Shown here in pieces: positions 37,679 to 46,394 of a stretch of 48,519 nt of DNA. Position numbers and translations under genes: made by a program. Source of the stretch: Hondaea fermentalgiana (Eukaryota; Sar; Bigyra; Thraustochytrida; Thraustochytriidae); contig NPFB01000105.1 of the NCBI GenBank assembly GCA_014084085.1, positions 34,074-82,592 on the forward strand, in the 5' to 3' direction. Position 1 is the first letter of the stretch. Every line of letters starts with the position of its first letter. The notes below the pieces were generated by a model. That model made no database searches. It saw only the letters and a list, made by a program, of their open reading frames with translations, and was not told the DNA's origin.

Positions 37679-38896
37679 ATGGGGTGCGCCTCTTCAGCGC
37701 CAAAGGCATCGCGAGACGCGACAGGCGTCGTTCGCGCGCAGGAAACGCAGCTCATCGCCGGCGGCAAGTACGAAGCCTACGACGCTTACGACGCCTACAA
37801 GGCCTTTGATCCCGAAGCTGATGCAAAGTATTCCCAAGGCGCGTACGATGATACGTACGAGAACGATTATCCGCAAAACAGCGAACGTGACGAAGTCGAT
37901 GACTTTAGCGAAGAAGAAGAGGACGAAGACGAAGATGAAGACGAAGACGAAGACGAGGAGCTGGACTTCTTCGATGAAGGTGAAGCGCTCTTTAATGAAC
38001 GCAACGCCGCTACATCGAGGAGCGACGCCGGATCACGCAGCGATGCTGGCGAGCCTGCCGCACGCATTTCCTCCGAGAGCGAGCTGCGAGAACGTCTCAA
38101 CAAATTCTATGCCCACGTTGATCCTGTGGGCGTCGAGTTTGGCGAAGTCAAGGTTGACGAGCTCGTCAACTGGGCCATGAGCATGGAACCCGAGGAAGCG
38201 ATGCGCATGATTGAGCAAGAACTGAGCATGCGTTACGGTCTTACCCTCGCGCGATTCGAATCCGGGGAGCGTCTCCCCGGTGTCGCCGTGCCTGCACGTG
38301 GCACTGGCTACATGCAGTATGGTCGACCGTCGATGAGCTCGGCCACGGGAAGCGTGCTCGATGATGACGACAGCGAAGAAGCCGTTAGGGACGAACTCGA
38401 GCGGTTCTTCCTCCAACATTCTCCTCAAGACCTTTCCTCTGGAGTCGAAGAGTACCTTGAAATCTTTCGGTCTCAAGGTCGCATTGCAATGAATGTAGCC
38501 TTGCGAAATGCCTATGGCGAAAACCTCACGACGCTTCAGCCTGGAGTGCAAAAGAAAAGCTCATTCAACCAGCAAAAGTTTGCTGTCAAGGTGGCCTCCG
38601 ACGGTGTTCTCAGCGAAATGGCAAGGTTCAAGCGCACATCAATGCGTCGCACTTCAAACTCACCATCGATCTCACGCTCTTCGCGAGCTGGATCCACCGT
38701 TTCCGATAGTCTTGCACGCAAGTGGAAACGCATGTCGCAGCGTCGCAACGAAGATGCACCCATCCCGGGTGGTCTTGTCAGTGTGGACAAGTGTCCTGGT
38801 TTTCATGTCGACGTCTCCGCCACAGAGTTTGGTGTGTGCAAACATTGCGGCAAGAATCGCGCCGCACACGGCGCCGAAGTTGTGGCTGCCAGATAG
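37679..38896 (+). CDS. putative N-myristoylated/palmitoylated acidic protein with C-terminal Cys/His motif
   Basis: The 405-residue protein starts at ATG 37679 and reads MGCASSAPKASR: Gly2, Ser6 and a following Lys meet the N-myristoylation consensus and Cys3 is a likely palmitoylation site, so plasma or flagellar membrane attachment is expected. Residues 29-70 are Tyr/Asp/Ala-rich (YEAYDAYDAYKAF). An acidic block follows (about 74-100, mostly Glu/Asp). The middle is helical. The C-terminal 34 residues hold CPGFHVDVSATEFGVCKHCG followed by a Cys/His-type end (KNRAAHG). This Cys-Phe/Phe-Gly-x-Cys-x-x-Cys-Gly/His pattern could bind zinc. It recurs, from memory, at the C-termini of other uncharacterised protist proteins. 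Function unknown. Codons upstream of 37679 are leader. Confidence 0.8.
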   Translation: MGCASSAPKASRDATGVVRAQETQLIAGGKYEAYDAYDAYKAFDPEADAKYSQGAYDDTYENDYPQNSERDEVDDFSEEEEDEDEDEDEDEDEELDFFDEGEALFNERNAATSRSDAGSRSDAGEPAARISSESELRERLNKFYAHVDPVGVEFGEVKVDELVNWAMSMEPEEAMRMIEQELSMRYGLTLARFESGERLPGVAVPARGTGYMQYGRPSMSSATGSVLDDDDSEEAVRDELERFFLQHSPQDLSSGVEEYLEIFRSQGRIAMNVALRNAYGENLTTLQPGVQKKSSFNQQKFAVKVASDGVLSEMARFKRTSMRRTSNSPSISRSSRAGSTVSDSLARKWKRMSQRRNEDAPIPGGLVSVDKCPGFHVDVSATEFGVCKHCGKNRAAHGAEVVAAR

Positions 38897-39439
38897 TGCT
38901 GCCGCAACGATCACCGCGTCCTCTTCGCTTTCACCATGTCCTTTTTGTTTTCTTCATCCCGCTGTCGCGATCTTCTAGACTCGCACTCTTTGTTGTCTTG
39001 ATTTTGCTCTGTTACGCACACATCCAAGCCCTTTATTTTGTTTGAATCTTTATTATAAGTAAACAAAGGTTCTCCGTAGTGTTCAATCTTCACTGAGACT
39101 GAGCTCTTTCCTGGCAGCAAAAAGCTCGGCCTCTTACTTTCTCTTTTCCCCTCCCCCTCACGCACACTCACCCTCTCTTGCGTTCGCGCGCACGTGTCCA
39201 CTAGATTACCTCGTTTTCACGATGACCATCGTCCCCGAAAGTATGAACCTCTTCTTCTTACTTGTTTAGGTCGAGCTAGAGGTACCGACCGAGTCTAGCA
39301 ATCTATCTTACTATAATCTATTTCTGCTGTTTGACCAATGGCTTTGCCATGCGCTCCTCCGCTATGTCCACCCTTTCCATTTATCATCTAGGGAACAGGA
39401 AAGTGAACTCTTTCGAACCCCCACCCCTCTTTTTCTTCT
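38897..39439. other. convergent 3' spacer
   Basis: The 543-bp AT- and CT-rich spacer separates the stop codons of the acylated acidic protein (+) and the DPY-30-like protein (-). No conserved frame. Poly(A) sites for both genes should lie here. Confidence 0.6.
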
Positions 39440-40384
39440 TTAGAGAGAAAGCTGATTAAAAGCCTTCATGCGCTCATTTGCAAGTCGATCCAGAAAAGCA
39501 TCCATAATTAGGGCAAAGTCTTCCGAGAGTATCTCGACGAGGTCAGAACATTTCGTTTCTCGCGCGTCCAGAATTTCCTCCGGCTCAAAAGTCGCCTCCC
39601 AGCCGAGCGCAGCGTCACGAACCTCCTCCAAAAATCGGATCACACCTGCGCCCGTGAGCTTTCCCGACCTCAATGCCTTGACGATGAGCTCGGAGGCTTC
39701 AGCGGATCCGTAGTAGTCTTCGAGGGCCAGGTCCAGCTTGACCCTGAGCTCTCTAAGAAGCCATTTTGAAAGGATCCCTGGCCGATCCGCCTTTACAATC
39801 GTCGTCATGGCATCGATAAAGTCTGCCCACTCAGCTTGTCGCTGCTCGCGGACGTCAAGAACCTCGAGCACAACTTCGAGCTGCCCGCGAAGGCCATGTC
39901 GGCCCGTTCGTTGCTCTACCTCGTCCAGAAGGGCGGTAATTTCACGACCATGGAGACGTACATAGCGGCAGGGCGATCCCGAGGCAGGCTCCACCGGCCA
40001 CATTTCGAGCTTGAGAAGCTCATCCTCAACAGCTGTCGCGAAACGAACGTCGTAGCGCTTCTGTCGCAAAGCTCGTCGCTCCTCAACAATGAGCTCTCGC
40101 ACGCGACGGTGCTCCCGTGCAGCCTTGGTCTTGGATTGTGCGAATTTGGGATTGTTTCTATAAAGTTGGCGCGCCAACAAGTTGACGGGCTGAATTTGGG
40201 TCTGGGTTCCACGCTCAGCCCATGTTTTCGCCACCTGCACGAGCGCGGGCACAAGCGAAGCGAGAAGGTGCTCCAGCGTATATTCGCATTCAACAGACCT
40301 GCATTCCGTCAGCAAGGATCGAATGAGCTCGCGAGCTAGTTCATCCGTCTCACGACGAGCAACGCCGGGCATAGTTGTCGCCAT
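39440..40384 (-). CDS. DPY-30/RIIa-like domain protein, possible axonemal adaptor
   Basis: The 314-residue protein starts at the ATG at 40384 (MATTMPGVARRE). Residues about 34-80 read as a DPY-30-type dimerisation/docking motif: TLEHLLASLVPALVQVAKTW followed by PVNLLARQLYRNNPKFAQ, where family members show a Pro, a Leu-Ala and an Asn-Pro in this order. DPY-30 and RIIa folds pair into four-helix bundles that dock amphipathic helices in histone methyltransferase complexes or radial spokes. Here the surroundings favour cilia. The next part is a Lys/Arg-rich helix (about 82-130), then a helical C-terminal domain that I cannot name (VLEVLDVREQRQAEWADFID, EEILDARETKCSDLVEILSE). The domain call rests on pattern resemblance only. 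Confidence 0.62.
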   Translation of the reverse strand: MATTMPGVARRETDELARELIRSLLTECRSVECEYTLEHLLASLVPALVQVAKTWAERGTQTQIQPVNLLARQLYRNNPKFAQSKTKAAREHRRVRELIVEERRALRQKRYDVRFATAVEDELLKLEMWPVEPASGSPCRYVRLHGREITALLDEVEQRTGRHGLRGQLEVVLEVLDVREQRQAEWADFIDAMTTIVKADRPGILSKWLLRELRVKLDLALEDYYGSAEASELIVKALRSGKLTGAGVIRFLEEVRDAALGWEATFEPEEILDARETKCSDLVEILSEDFALIMDAFLDRLANERMKAFNQLSL

Positions 40385-40583
40385 CGCGATCGGCTTCGCT
40401 CTCGAGGTTATCCTCGCGACAAGTTAACAAGCTCTCTCGCTTGCTCGCTCGTCGCCGCAAAGCTCCGCAGCGTCTACGATTCCGGCCAGCTCTCCTCCCT
40501 CTGCGACCCCGGCTCGCACACAAGACTACCGAGCGCCCTCTGCTCTCACGTCCCCTTTCGTGTGTTCGTACGTTCGTTCTTCT

Positions 40584-40642
<59 letters not shown>

Positions 40643-41161
40643 AAATTCTGTACCGCGACGACCGTGAGACCGCGCCTCGATCAACATTCTCGTTCTCATC
40701 GTCGCAGGTGTGTGTTGGTACTATAGTGACTGTGACTGCCTACTTCTTTTATAGGTCCTTTTCAAATGTCTATAAGTCGTTTGCCATTAAAAGCAACATG
40801 TTTTTTCCCAAGCCGAGCAAACCAACCTCCCAAGCTGCTGCTGCTGCAGCTTTAGCGGCCGCGGCGGCTCTGACCGACGGCTCGGCGCGGCGTGGCGCGA
40901 CACGGGCCGGCGTGACGCGGCGCTGACATCTGCTGCGGCCCGTCTTCGAACGTAGGCCGCAGACAGCGTAGAACCATTTACACGCCCATCGCCCTCTTTT
41001 CGACTCTTGGCAACCTCAACCCGCGCCGGAGAGACACGCCGTGCGCGCCTGCTCGCTTGCGTTGCGTTGCGCGCGCTGGTGCGAGCTCTCAGAGCCGAGC
41101 GCAGAAACATACATAGATTCAAGACGTCCTCGTGTCTGTGCGCGCGAGCGACGGCACGAGA
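40385..41161. promoter_or_regulatory. divergent promoter region, DPY-30-like / CID-RS protein
   Basis: A 777-bp spacer between two start codons facing away from each other. It holds an 18-unit CTG repeat (40588-40641) and a GC-rich second half. No gene seen. Confidence 0.55.
40588..40641. repeat. (CTG)18 trinucleotide repeat
   Basis: Eighteen uninterrupted CTG units, preceded by TTCTTCTTCTT, lie 204 bp upstream of the DPY-30-like start. They are CAG on that gene's transcript strand and could be in its 5' untranslated region. Confidence 0.95.
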
Positions 41162-42985
41162 ATGTCGAGCAAACGCAGGAAGAAGGCAGAAAGCGAGGTC
41201 GCCAAGTTGCTCGACCTCGGCGACGGCAGCGGTGGCGCGAGCTCAGGCACGGATCACGTGGGGGGAGCCAACAATGGTGACGTCGGCATTGAACTTTCGG
41301 AAAATCGTAAACAAAAGCTGCAGACGCTTTTAACCAAAGTCGTCCGCGAAAAGGATGGCGCAAGAGAAGCGAGAACATGGATTATGGCCCATCCACGATG
41401 CGCGCGAGCCATCGGCGCCGAGCTTGAATCTCTCGTCTGCAGAAAATCGAAAACGGGTAGTGGAGGAAAAAAATTAATGGTCCTTCGCGTCCTGCACGAT
41501 GTTCTCGGCAAGTGCCACGCGATGCGCTCCGAGGGCAAAAAGCTCCCAGTCGATTATGAAAGTGTTTGGCTTTCCGTTCTGGAAACAGCTGTGCGCGAGT
41601 GTCTGGCGCCCGAATCTCCTGAAAAGGTCGTCGAGTCTTTCAATAAGTACTTTGACAAGTGGAAAGAAAAGGGATGGCTCGGGGTAGGCTCCATCGCGGT
41701 TCTCGATGAACGTGTCCGCGAGATCAAGCGCCGGCAAAAGGATCGTGCAGGCTCGACTGCCTCTCCTTCCGCCAAGGCGAAAACCACGGCTGCACCCTTT
41801 ACCAACTCTAGCACAGGCTTGACCTCCGCATTTCGATCTGCTCGCTCCAATGCCACACCAAATCGCAAGGTGGCCTTTGCCAGTGCGCTCTCGGAGAATC
41901 CTCCTCGGGCGCCAGCCATGCCCGGGCGATCGGACGGCTCATTGCTACAGCCAAGCTCGATGCCAAGTAGCACTGCTAAGTCAGAGTCTGGAACGGCAAG
42001 CAAGACTACAAACATTTCAGAAGGCTGGAAGCCTCCATCGGAACGCGGGGGAAACCCGCGCGAAGACTCACCTCGGAATGGGCGTGATGGAGCAAGCCCG
42101 GACCGCGATGGTGCACGGCTTTCACAAAGCCGATCACCTCGTACACGACTACGTTCGCCACCCCCTCCGCCGCGCCGGAGATCTCGATCACCGCGCCGAT
42201 GGTCTCCGTCACCACCGCCCATGAGAAGGCGAAGATCACCTTCACCGCCGCCATTTCGCAGTGGCAGGTCTCGCTCACCGCTGCCGCCATTGCCGCCGTC
42301 GCCACGAAGGTGGTCGCGATCTCGATCGCGATCACCACCCCCTTTCCGCGCTCCGCGGAGACCATACTCGCCGCCTCCGCCTCGACGAGGAGGTCTCTCG
42401 CCGCCTCGTCGCCGATGGCGATCCCCTTCGCCACGAGGATTTCGAGGCGATGGACTGCGGCGGTCACCTCCTCGTGGGGATATGCGACGCCCGCGTCGTT
42501 CCCTTTCACCTCGAGGTCGTCGCTCGCCGCCCTTCCGAGATCGTGACCGTCGTCCATCGCCACCAGGTACCAGACCATCTCATGAAAATGATCCCAAGAC
42601 CTCGTCTGCAAAGGCCGGCCAAAACAAGCGTAAGCGCAAGCGCAATCGCAAATCTGCAACGCCGCGCAATGCTGAATCTGCAAAAGAGACTGAGAGCGCA
42701 ACTTCCGAAACAAAGTCTTCACAGCAGACTTTAGATGCAACGTTGGACAAATCGTCTTCGGGAGAAGCAAAGGACAAGCAGCCTGAGATCAGGGAGGCGA
42801 AATTAAAGCAAGCCAAGAAGGCCAAGAAGACCCTTTCTGAGACCAACGAGGCGATTGCAAAGGGCGATAATAGCAACGGCACTCAAGCATCATCATCATC
42901 AGCAGCAGCAGCGTCCACGCAAGCTACAGCCAAGGCAAGCTCAGCAGATATTGAGCTCGAAGACAGTCTCAACTTTTCACCATGA
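41162..42985 (+). CDS. CID-like, RS-rich RNA-processing protein
   Basis: The 607-residue protein starts at ATG 41162 (MSSKRRKKAE), ten codons inside a longer frame. Residues about 46-185 are helical: ENRKQKLQTLLTKVVREKDG, KLMVLRVLHDVLGKCHAMRS and NKYFDKWKEKGWLG resemble an RPR/CID domain, whose hallmarks are a Leu-x-x-Leu-x-Asp-Val-Leu helix and a Trp near the end. CIDs bind the RNA polymerase II tail. Next comes a Ser/Thr-rich linker, then about 170 residues of RS/SP/RRSP repeats (about 310-480), typical of splicing co-factors such as SCAF or CHERP, and a Lys-rich then acidic C-terminus. It probably couples transcription with splicing in the nucleus. Its stop is only 61 bp from the stop of the convergent RING-like/UBA gene. 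Confidence 0.8.
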   Translation: MSSKRRKKAESEVAKLLDLGDGSGGASSGTDHVGGANNGDVGIELSENRKQKLQTLLTKVVREKDGAREARTWIMAHPRCARAIGAELESLVCRKSKTGSGGKKLMVLRVLHDVLGKCHAMRSEGKKLPVDYESVWLSVLETAVRECLAPESPEKVVESFNKYFDKWKEKGWLGVGSIAVLDERVREIKRRQKDRAGSTASPSAKAKTTAAPFTNSSTGLTSAFRSARSNATPNRKVAFASALSENPPRAPAMPGRSDGSLLQPSSMPSSTAKSESGTASKTTNISEGWKPPSERGGNPREDSPRNGRDGASPDRDGARLSQSRSPRTRLRSPPPPPRRRSRSPRRWSPSPPPMRRRRSPSPPPFRSGRSRSPLPPLPPSPRRWSRSRSRSPPPFRAPRRPYSPPPPRRGGLSPPRRRWRSPSPRGFRGDGLRRSPPRGDMRRPRRSLSPRGRRSPPFRDRDRRPSPPGTRPSHENDPKTSSAKAGQNKRKRKRNRKSATPRNAESAKETESATSETKSSQQTLDATLDKSSSGEAKDKQPEIREAKLKQAKKAKKTLSETNEAIAKGDNSNGTQASSSSAAAASTQATAKASSADIELEDSLNFSP

Positions 42986-43046
42986 AGATTCTTATTTGCA
43001 ATTTTTTGTCCAGGGCGAAGTTGTTTCCTCGCTTGCCCTTGAGCAT

Positions 43047-45362
43047 TTAGCCGCTTGTCCGAGAGCCTTTGATTTGCATACGCCAATAGTCAGCGCAAGC
43101 CGGGCAGTATCCCGCACAATCCTCATATGCAGAAACTTGGACCATTCCAAGTCCGTCCTTGTAGGCCCAGCCAGGGCCCTTTCGCTTGTCGCTGCATGCG
43201 CAGCAGCACTCCAGAGAGGTTAAAGTGCAAATGCTTTTCGTTTCACAATCGCACCATGGGGGCGGGGTACTTAGGCTCCCGATCGACAATACCCTCGCAG
43301 AGCGTGTTGGCGCGCGATCTTTCGGCTTTGGTTGACTTTGAGTATTACCACGAGCCTTGGATACAGGCAACGGCACTTTTGCCGCAGGCCGTCGTGTCGC
43401 ACGAGTGTTCTTTTTGGGAACGAAAGCAGGCTTTTGCGTCTTTTGTGTAGCGCGTTTCTGCGCTTTCTGCGTGGCAAGCTTTGGCAGCTTTGAGAAGCTT
43501 GCTTCTGTTCCAGAAAGTTTCGTTTTTGTCGAAGCCTTTTCGCAAAGTCGCACGTCAGACTGCAAGATCTGCTTGGCACTCGAGTTGCGAAGGCATTCGT
43601 AGCTCTCGTTGAGAGATTGACACGATTCGCAACAAAGAGTGCTGCCATTCGCGTGCGTTGCATCGGTCTCTCGAAGAGAATCCTGCGTGCAACGGCAACA
43701 TGTACTGCAACCATCGCGCTCAAAGCAATCACGAAGATCGCAGAATCTGTAGCCCAAGCAGCAAGGCATGTAGCTTGTGGGCTCGTCGTGCAGCATTGCA
43801 TTTTTCGGTGTTTTGCTCCGACTCGCTTTCCGGAGCTGCGAATTGATCTCGCATTTGTCCTTCATGAGCTGGTACTGGAGCGTCGTAGCAACAGACTTTG
43901 CGGCATCTAGGAGCTCCGCGCACTGGGACGTAATGCTTACCAACGCTGAAGCGCGCGTATTCAACAATTTTTCACCTTGGCTGAATGCCTTGGCCGCGTC
44001 GTTGGCAGACTCGTCCGCGCCAATGCCAGCAAACCAAAGAGGTGAGTTTGTTTTGTATTGATTCGAGATTTCCTCCACTTCACGATCAAGAGCAGTTGCA
44101 AGCTCACCGAGTGACGCCTTGAGTGACCGGAGTTTTGGGTCGTCGAATGTCAGCTTCTCGCCTCGGTTCGAAGACAAAGGCACATCTTTGCAGGATGTAT
44201 GTGCTAGTTCGCTACATAGAAACTCCTTTTTGAAACGGCGCGCTGCATGGACCAGGAAGGACGCGAGTGTCAGCTCACTAGGCGCAGCGAGATCGAGATC
44301 CGAGTCCGACTCAGACTCAGATTCCGACTCCGAGCAAGAGTCTGAATCGGAGCCAGACTCGGACTCAGACTCAGACTCGGACTCAGACTCGGACTCGGAA
44401 CTGGAATCCGACTCGGACTCGGACTCGGACTCGGACTCGGAGGAACTGGACTCAGAGTCAGAATCGGAAACGGAGTCGGAAGCGCCCCTTTGCTCATCAG
44501 CGCTGGCCGACAGGACGGTTCTGTCGCAAACAACTTGCTCGCTGTTTTCCCACGCTGCGTTCTGCGCATGCGCGAGAAGCCAGTCGAGCGCGCTCTCTAC
44601 GCTATCGTTGCAAGACTCTGGAATTCGCGATATTTGCCGGGAATCAAACCCCATGATGGAGAGCTCCATTAACACGCTGCTGCGCCCCATCGCTCGCGCA
44701 TTTGCCAGATTCATCGTGTTGTTGCGCAAGGCTACGGTTTTGTAAGAGCTCTTCGGACGAAGATGTCGGCGAATGTTCTCGGTCTGCAAATCATATACCG
44801 CTTTGCCCTGACGAGAATCGGCCGTTGCGAAGCTCGAAGACGTCGTCTCTTGGGCGATGGGCTCTTTTTGCATCGTCAAATCCTCGCTCGCGATATCTTT
44901 GCGAGGGGGGGCATCAACAACACCACAGGTGCCCACCTCCGCATCCTCTACCACGTCGAGGCCTTTGTTGGGAGCCAGGCAAATTGCAGAGATATCCTCA
45001 TGCTCCATGTGCATATAGCTGTCGCCGTCAGACTCGCAGTCAGAGTTGCCATCGCTGAGGTTTACCCAGTCAGATTCGCTGGACGAGGAAAGCGTAGCAG
45101 CACCAAAGCCGATGGTCTGGCACGCTTGCCATTGCAAAAAGTCGCGCGCATCACGCTTGCACAATGCGCAGTGCGTAATGAGGCCCGCGTGCGACCTACA
45201 AACCCAATGGCCGCATGTAAGTGCGTAGACGTCCATTCCGGGATCTCGCGCCGAGCAGTCTTTCATTTGCTGCAGCCTCTGGCGCACAGACACAGGCTCG
45301 AAGGGCTGGGCGCACTCAACGCACGCCTCTCTGCGCTGCCATTTCTCCTGCATGGTCGCCAT
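43047..45362 (-). CDS. RING-like/UBA protein with acidic Ser-Glu/Asp repeat, candidate E3 ligase
   Basis: The 771-residue protein starts at the ATG at 45362. N-terminal Cys/His residues (Cys14, Cys17, Cys50, His52, Cys55, His58, Cys65, Cys68) make a RING-like cross-brace, but the sixth ligand is His where RING-HC has Cys. A UBA-like segment (about 228-270; LMELSIMGFDSRQ then VESALDWLLAHAQ) has the Met-Gly-Phe loop of ubiquitin-binding domains. Residues about 290-355 are a (Ser-Glu/Ser-Asp)n tract. The C-terminal third has several Cys clusters (CCLGYRFCDLRDCFERDGC, CCRC, CCESC, CDC, ECCCACS, CPAC) around a basic Lys/Thr/Pro linker. I infer a ubiquitin ligase or regulator. The C-terminal Cys clusters are unassigned. 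The start is well placed just before the first Cys pair. Confidence 0.75.
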   Translation of the reverse strand: MATMQEKWQRREACVECAQPFEPVSVRQRLQQMKDCSARDPGMDVYALTCGHWVCRSHAGLITHCALCKRDARDFLQWQACQTIGFGAATLSSSSESDWVNLSDGNSDCESDGDSYMHMEHEDISAICLAPNKGLDVVEDAEVGTCGVVDAPPRKDIASEDLTMQKEPIAQETTSSSFATADSRQGKAVYDLQTENIRRHLRPKSSYKTVALRNNTMNLANARAMGRSSVLMELSIMGFDSRQISRIPESCNDSVESALDWLLAHAQNAAWENSEQVVCDRTVLSASADEQRGASDSVSDSDSESSSSESESESESESDSSSESESESESESESESGSDSDSCSESESESESDSDLDLAAPSELTLASFLVHAARRFKKEFLCSELAHTSCKDVPLSSNRGEKLTFDDPKLRSLKASLGELATALDREVEEISNQYKTNSPLWFAGIGADESANDAAKAFSQGEKLLNTRASALVSITSQCAELLDAAKSVATTLQYQLMKDKCEINSQLRKASRSKTPKNAMLHDEPTSYMPCCLGYRFCDLRDCFERDGCSTCCRCTQDSLRETDATHANGSTLCCESCQSLNESYECLRNSSAKQILQSDVRLCEKASTKTKLSGTEASFSKLPKLATQKAQKRATQKTQKPAFVPKKNTRATRRPAAKVPLPVSKARGNTQSQPKPKDRAPTRSARVLSIGSLSTPPPWCDCETKSICTLTSLECCCACSDKRKGPGWAYKDGLGMVQVSAYEDCAGYCPACADYWRMQIKGSRTSG
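44295..44478. repeat. hexanucleotide repeat coding Ser-Glu/Ser-Asp
   Basis: On the + strand GACTCG, GACTCA, GACTCC and GAATCG units repeat for about 180 bp. On the coding strand they alternate Ser with Glu/Asp codons, so the repeat keeps frame and acidic character while the third positions vary. Confidence 0.9.
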
Positions 45363-45511
45363 CTCGCTGACAATTGAGGAATGCTCGGATGAGGTTCTGC
45401 CTTGCCTGGATCTCGTGACGATCGAAGAAAACTCGTCGACGCACGGGAAACGTTACGCGGCCGTTCTTTACATGGGAAAGATTCGTGCCGCTGCAAAGAT
45501 CGCGAACCGCA

Positions 45512-45570
<59 letters not shown>

Positions 45571-46394
45571 AGGCCGGGCGGCTTCTGGGTCCGCGTGCGA
45601 CTCGCGAGACACAGCCTGACTTTCTTTCGCCGTGCAACCTTGCACCGGGGAACCAAGCAACCCAGCCGGGGCGTAAGGGGACAAGCCAGTCCTCGCTCCG
45701 AGGAGTTTTCGCTCGCCAGAACTCAACTTGCGCACTCTTGGCGGAGATGACGGGCCGCGCGCGCACGACCGTTAGCTATCTAGCGAGCTCGCGCCGCAAG
45801 AGTCGGTACGTACGCAGGCTCGCTGGGACCGGAGAACGAGCCAGGAACCGGCATGTAGAGAAAGATCGGGTTATTGCATGCCAAATACGAGCTGGGTGAA
45901 AAGCGAGCAACGGGTTGACGGTCGCGTCCTTGGCGGACTTGGAGACGATGCGTTTTCGCTTCACTTGCCAAGGCTGGAAATGGGTGTTCATGGTCGGCGG
46001 ATCGGCATTGGCCTAACAGTAAGTCTGGAGAGACTCAGCTTCAATTGGGCACGGCGGGTGGCGCGGCAATTCCGGGAACGAACCGAGATAAGAAAAAAAA
46101 GCTCGAAATGAAAATTCATGCGAGATAGTTTGTATGCGTCGACGACTAATTGTAAGACCGTGAAAAGGTATTGCACGACCGGATAGGTGTTTGAAAATCA
46201 GTCTTAAGGTTCTGCGACTTTGCGAGATTCCATCACGTTGACAAGGCCTTTTCTTTGTTGGGGGGTGGGGGGATTGCTTCATTCAGTCTTATCATACGCC
46301 TACGCTTAAAGGAATCGCTGTCCGTACTGTTGATCTTGTGAACTGGATTGGCAACTTCTTGCGAATGAAGAACGGTCGAAGTTGACCTAGATTC
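45363..46394. other. intergenic region with (CAGACG)n repeat
   Basis: About 1 kb lies upstream of the RING-like/UBA gene (-) and downstream of the Gag-like gene (-). A hexanucleotide (CGCAGA)n run occupies about 45514-45570. The second half is AT-richer. Frames here are short or low-complexity (Ala-Asp repeats from the hexamer) and none is credible. No pol-like frame was found for the neighbouring Gag gene. Confidence 0.6.
45514..45570. repeat. (CGCAGA)n hexanucleotide microsatellite
   Basis: About nine perfect CGCAGA units, 150-200 bp upstream of the RING-like/UBA start codon; seen directly. Confidence 0.95.

Noticed and set aside
38254..38266. B-box-like GATTCGAATCC suggestive of a tRNA gene
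   Set aside because: It lies inside the coding frame of the acylated protein and no cloverleaf or A-box at the right distance was found.
45402..45899. 165-codon frame with Ala-Asp repeats
   Set aside because: The repeat is the direct translation of the (CGCAGA)n microsatellite, and the rest is not protein-like.
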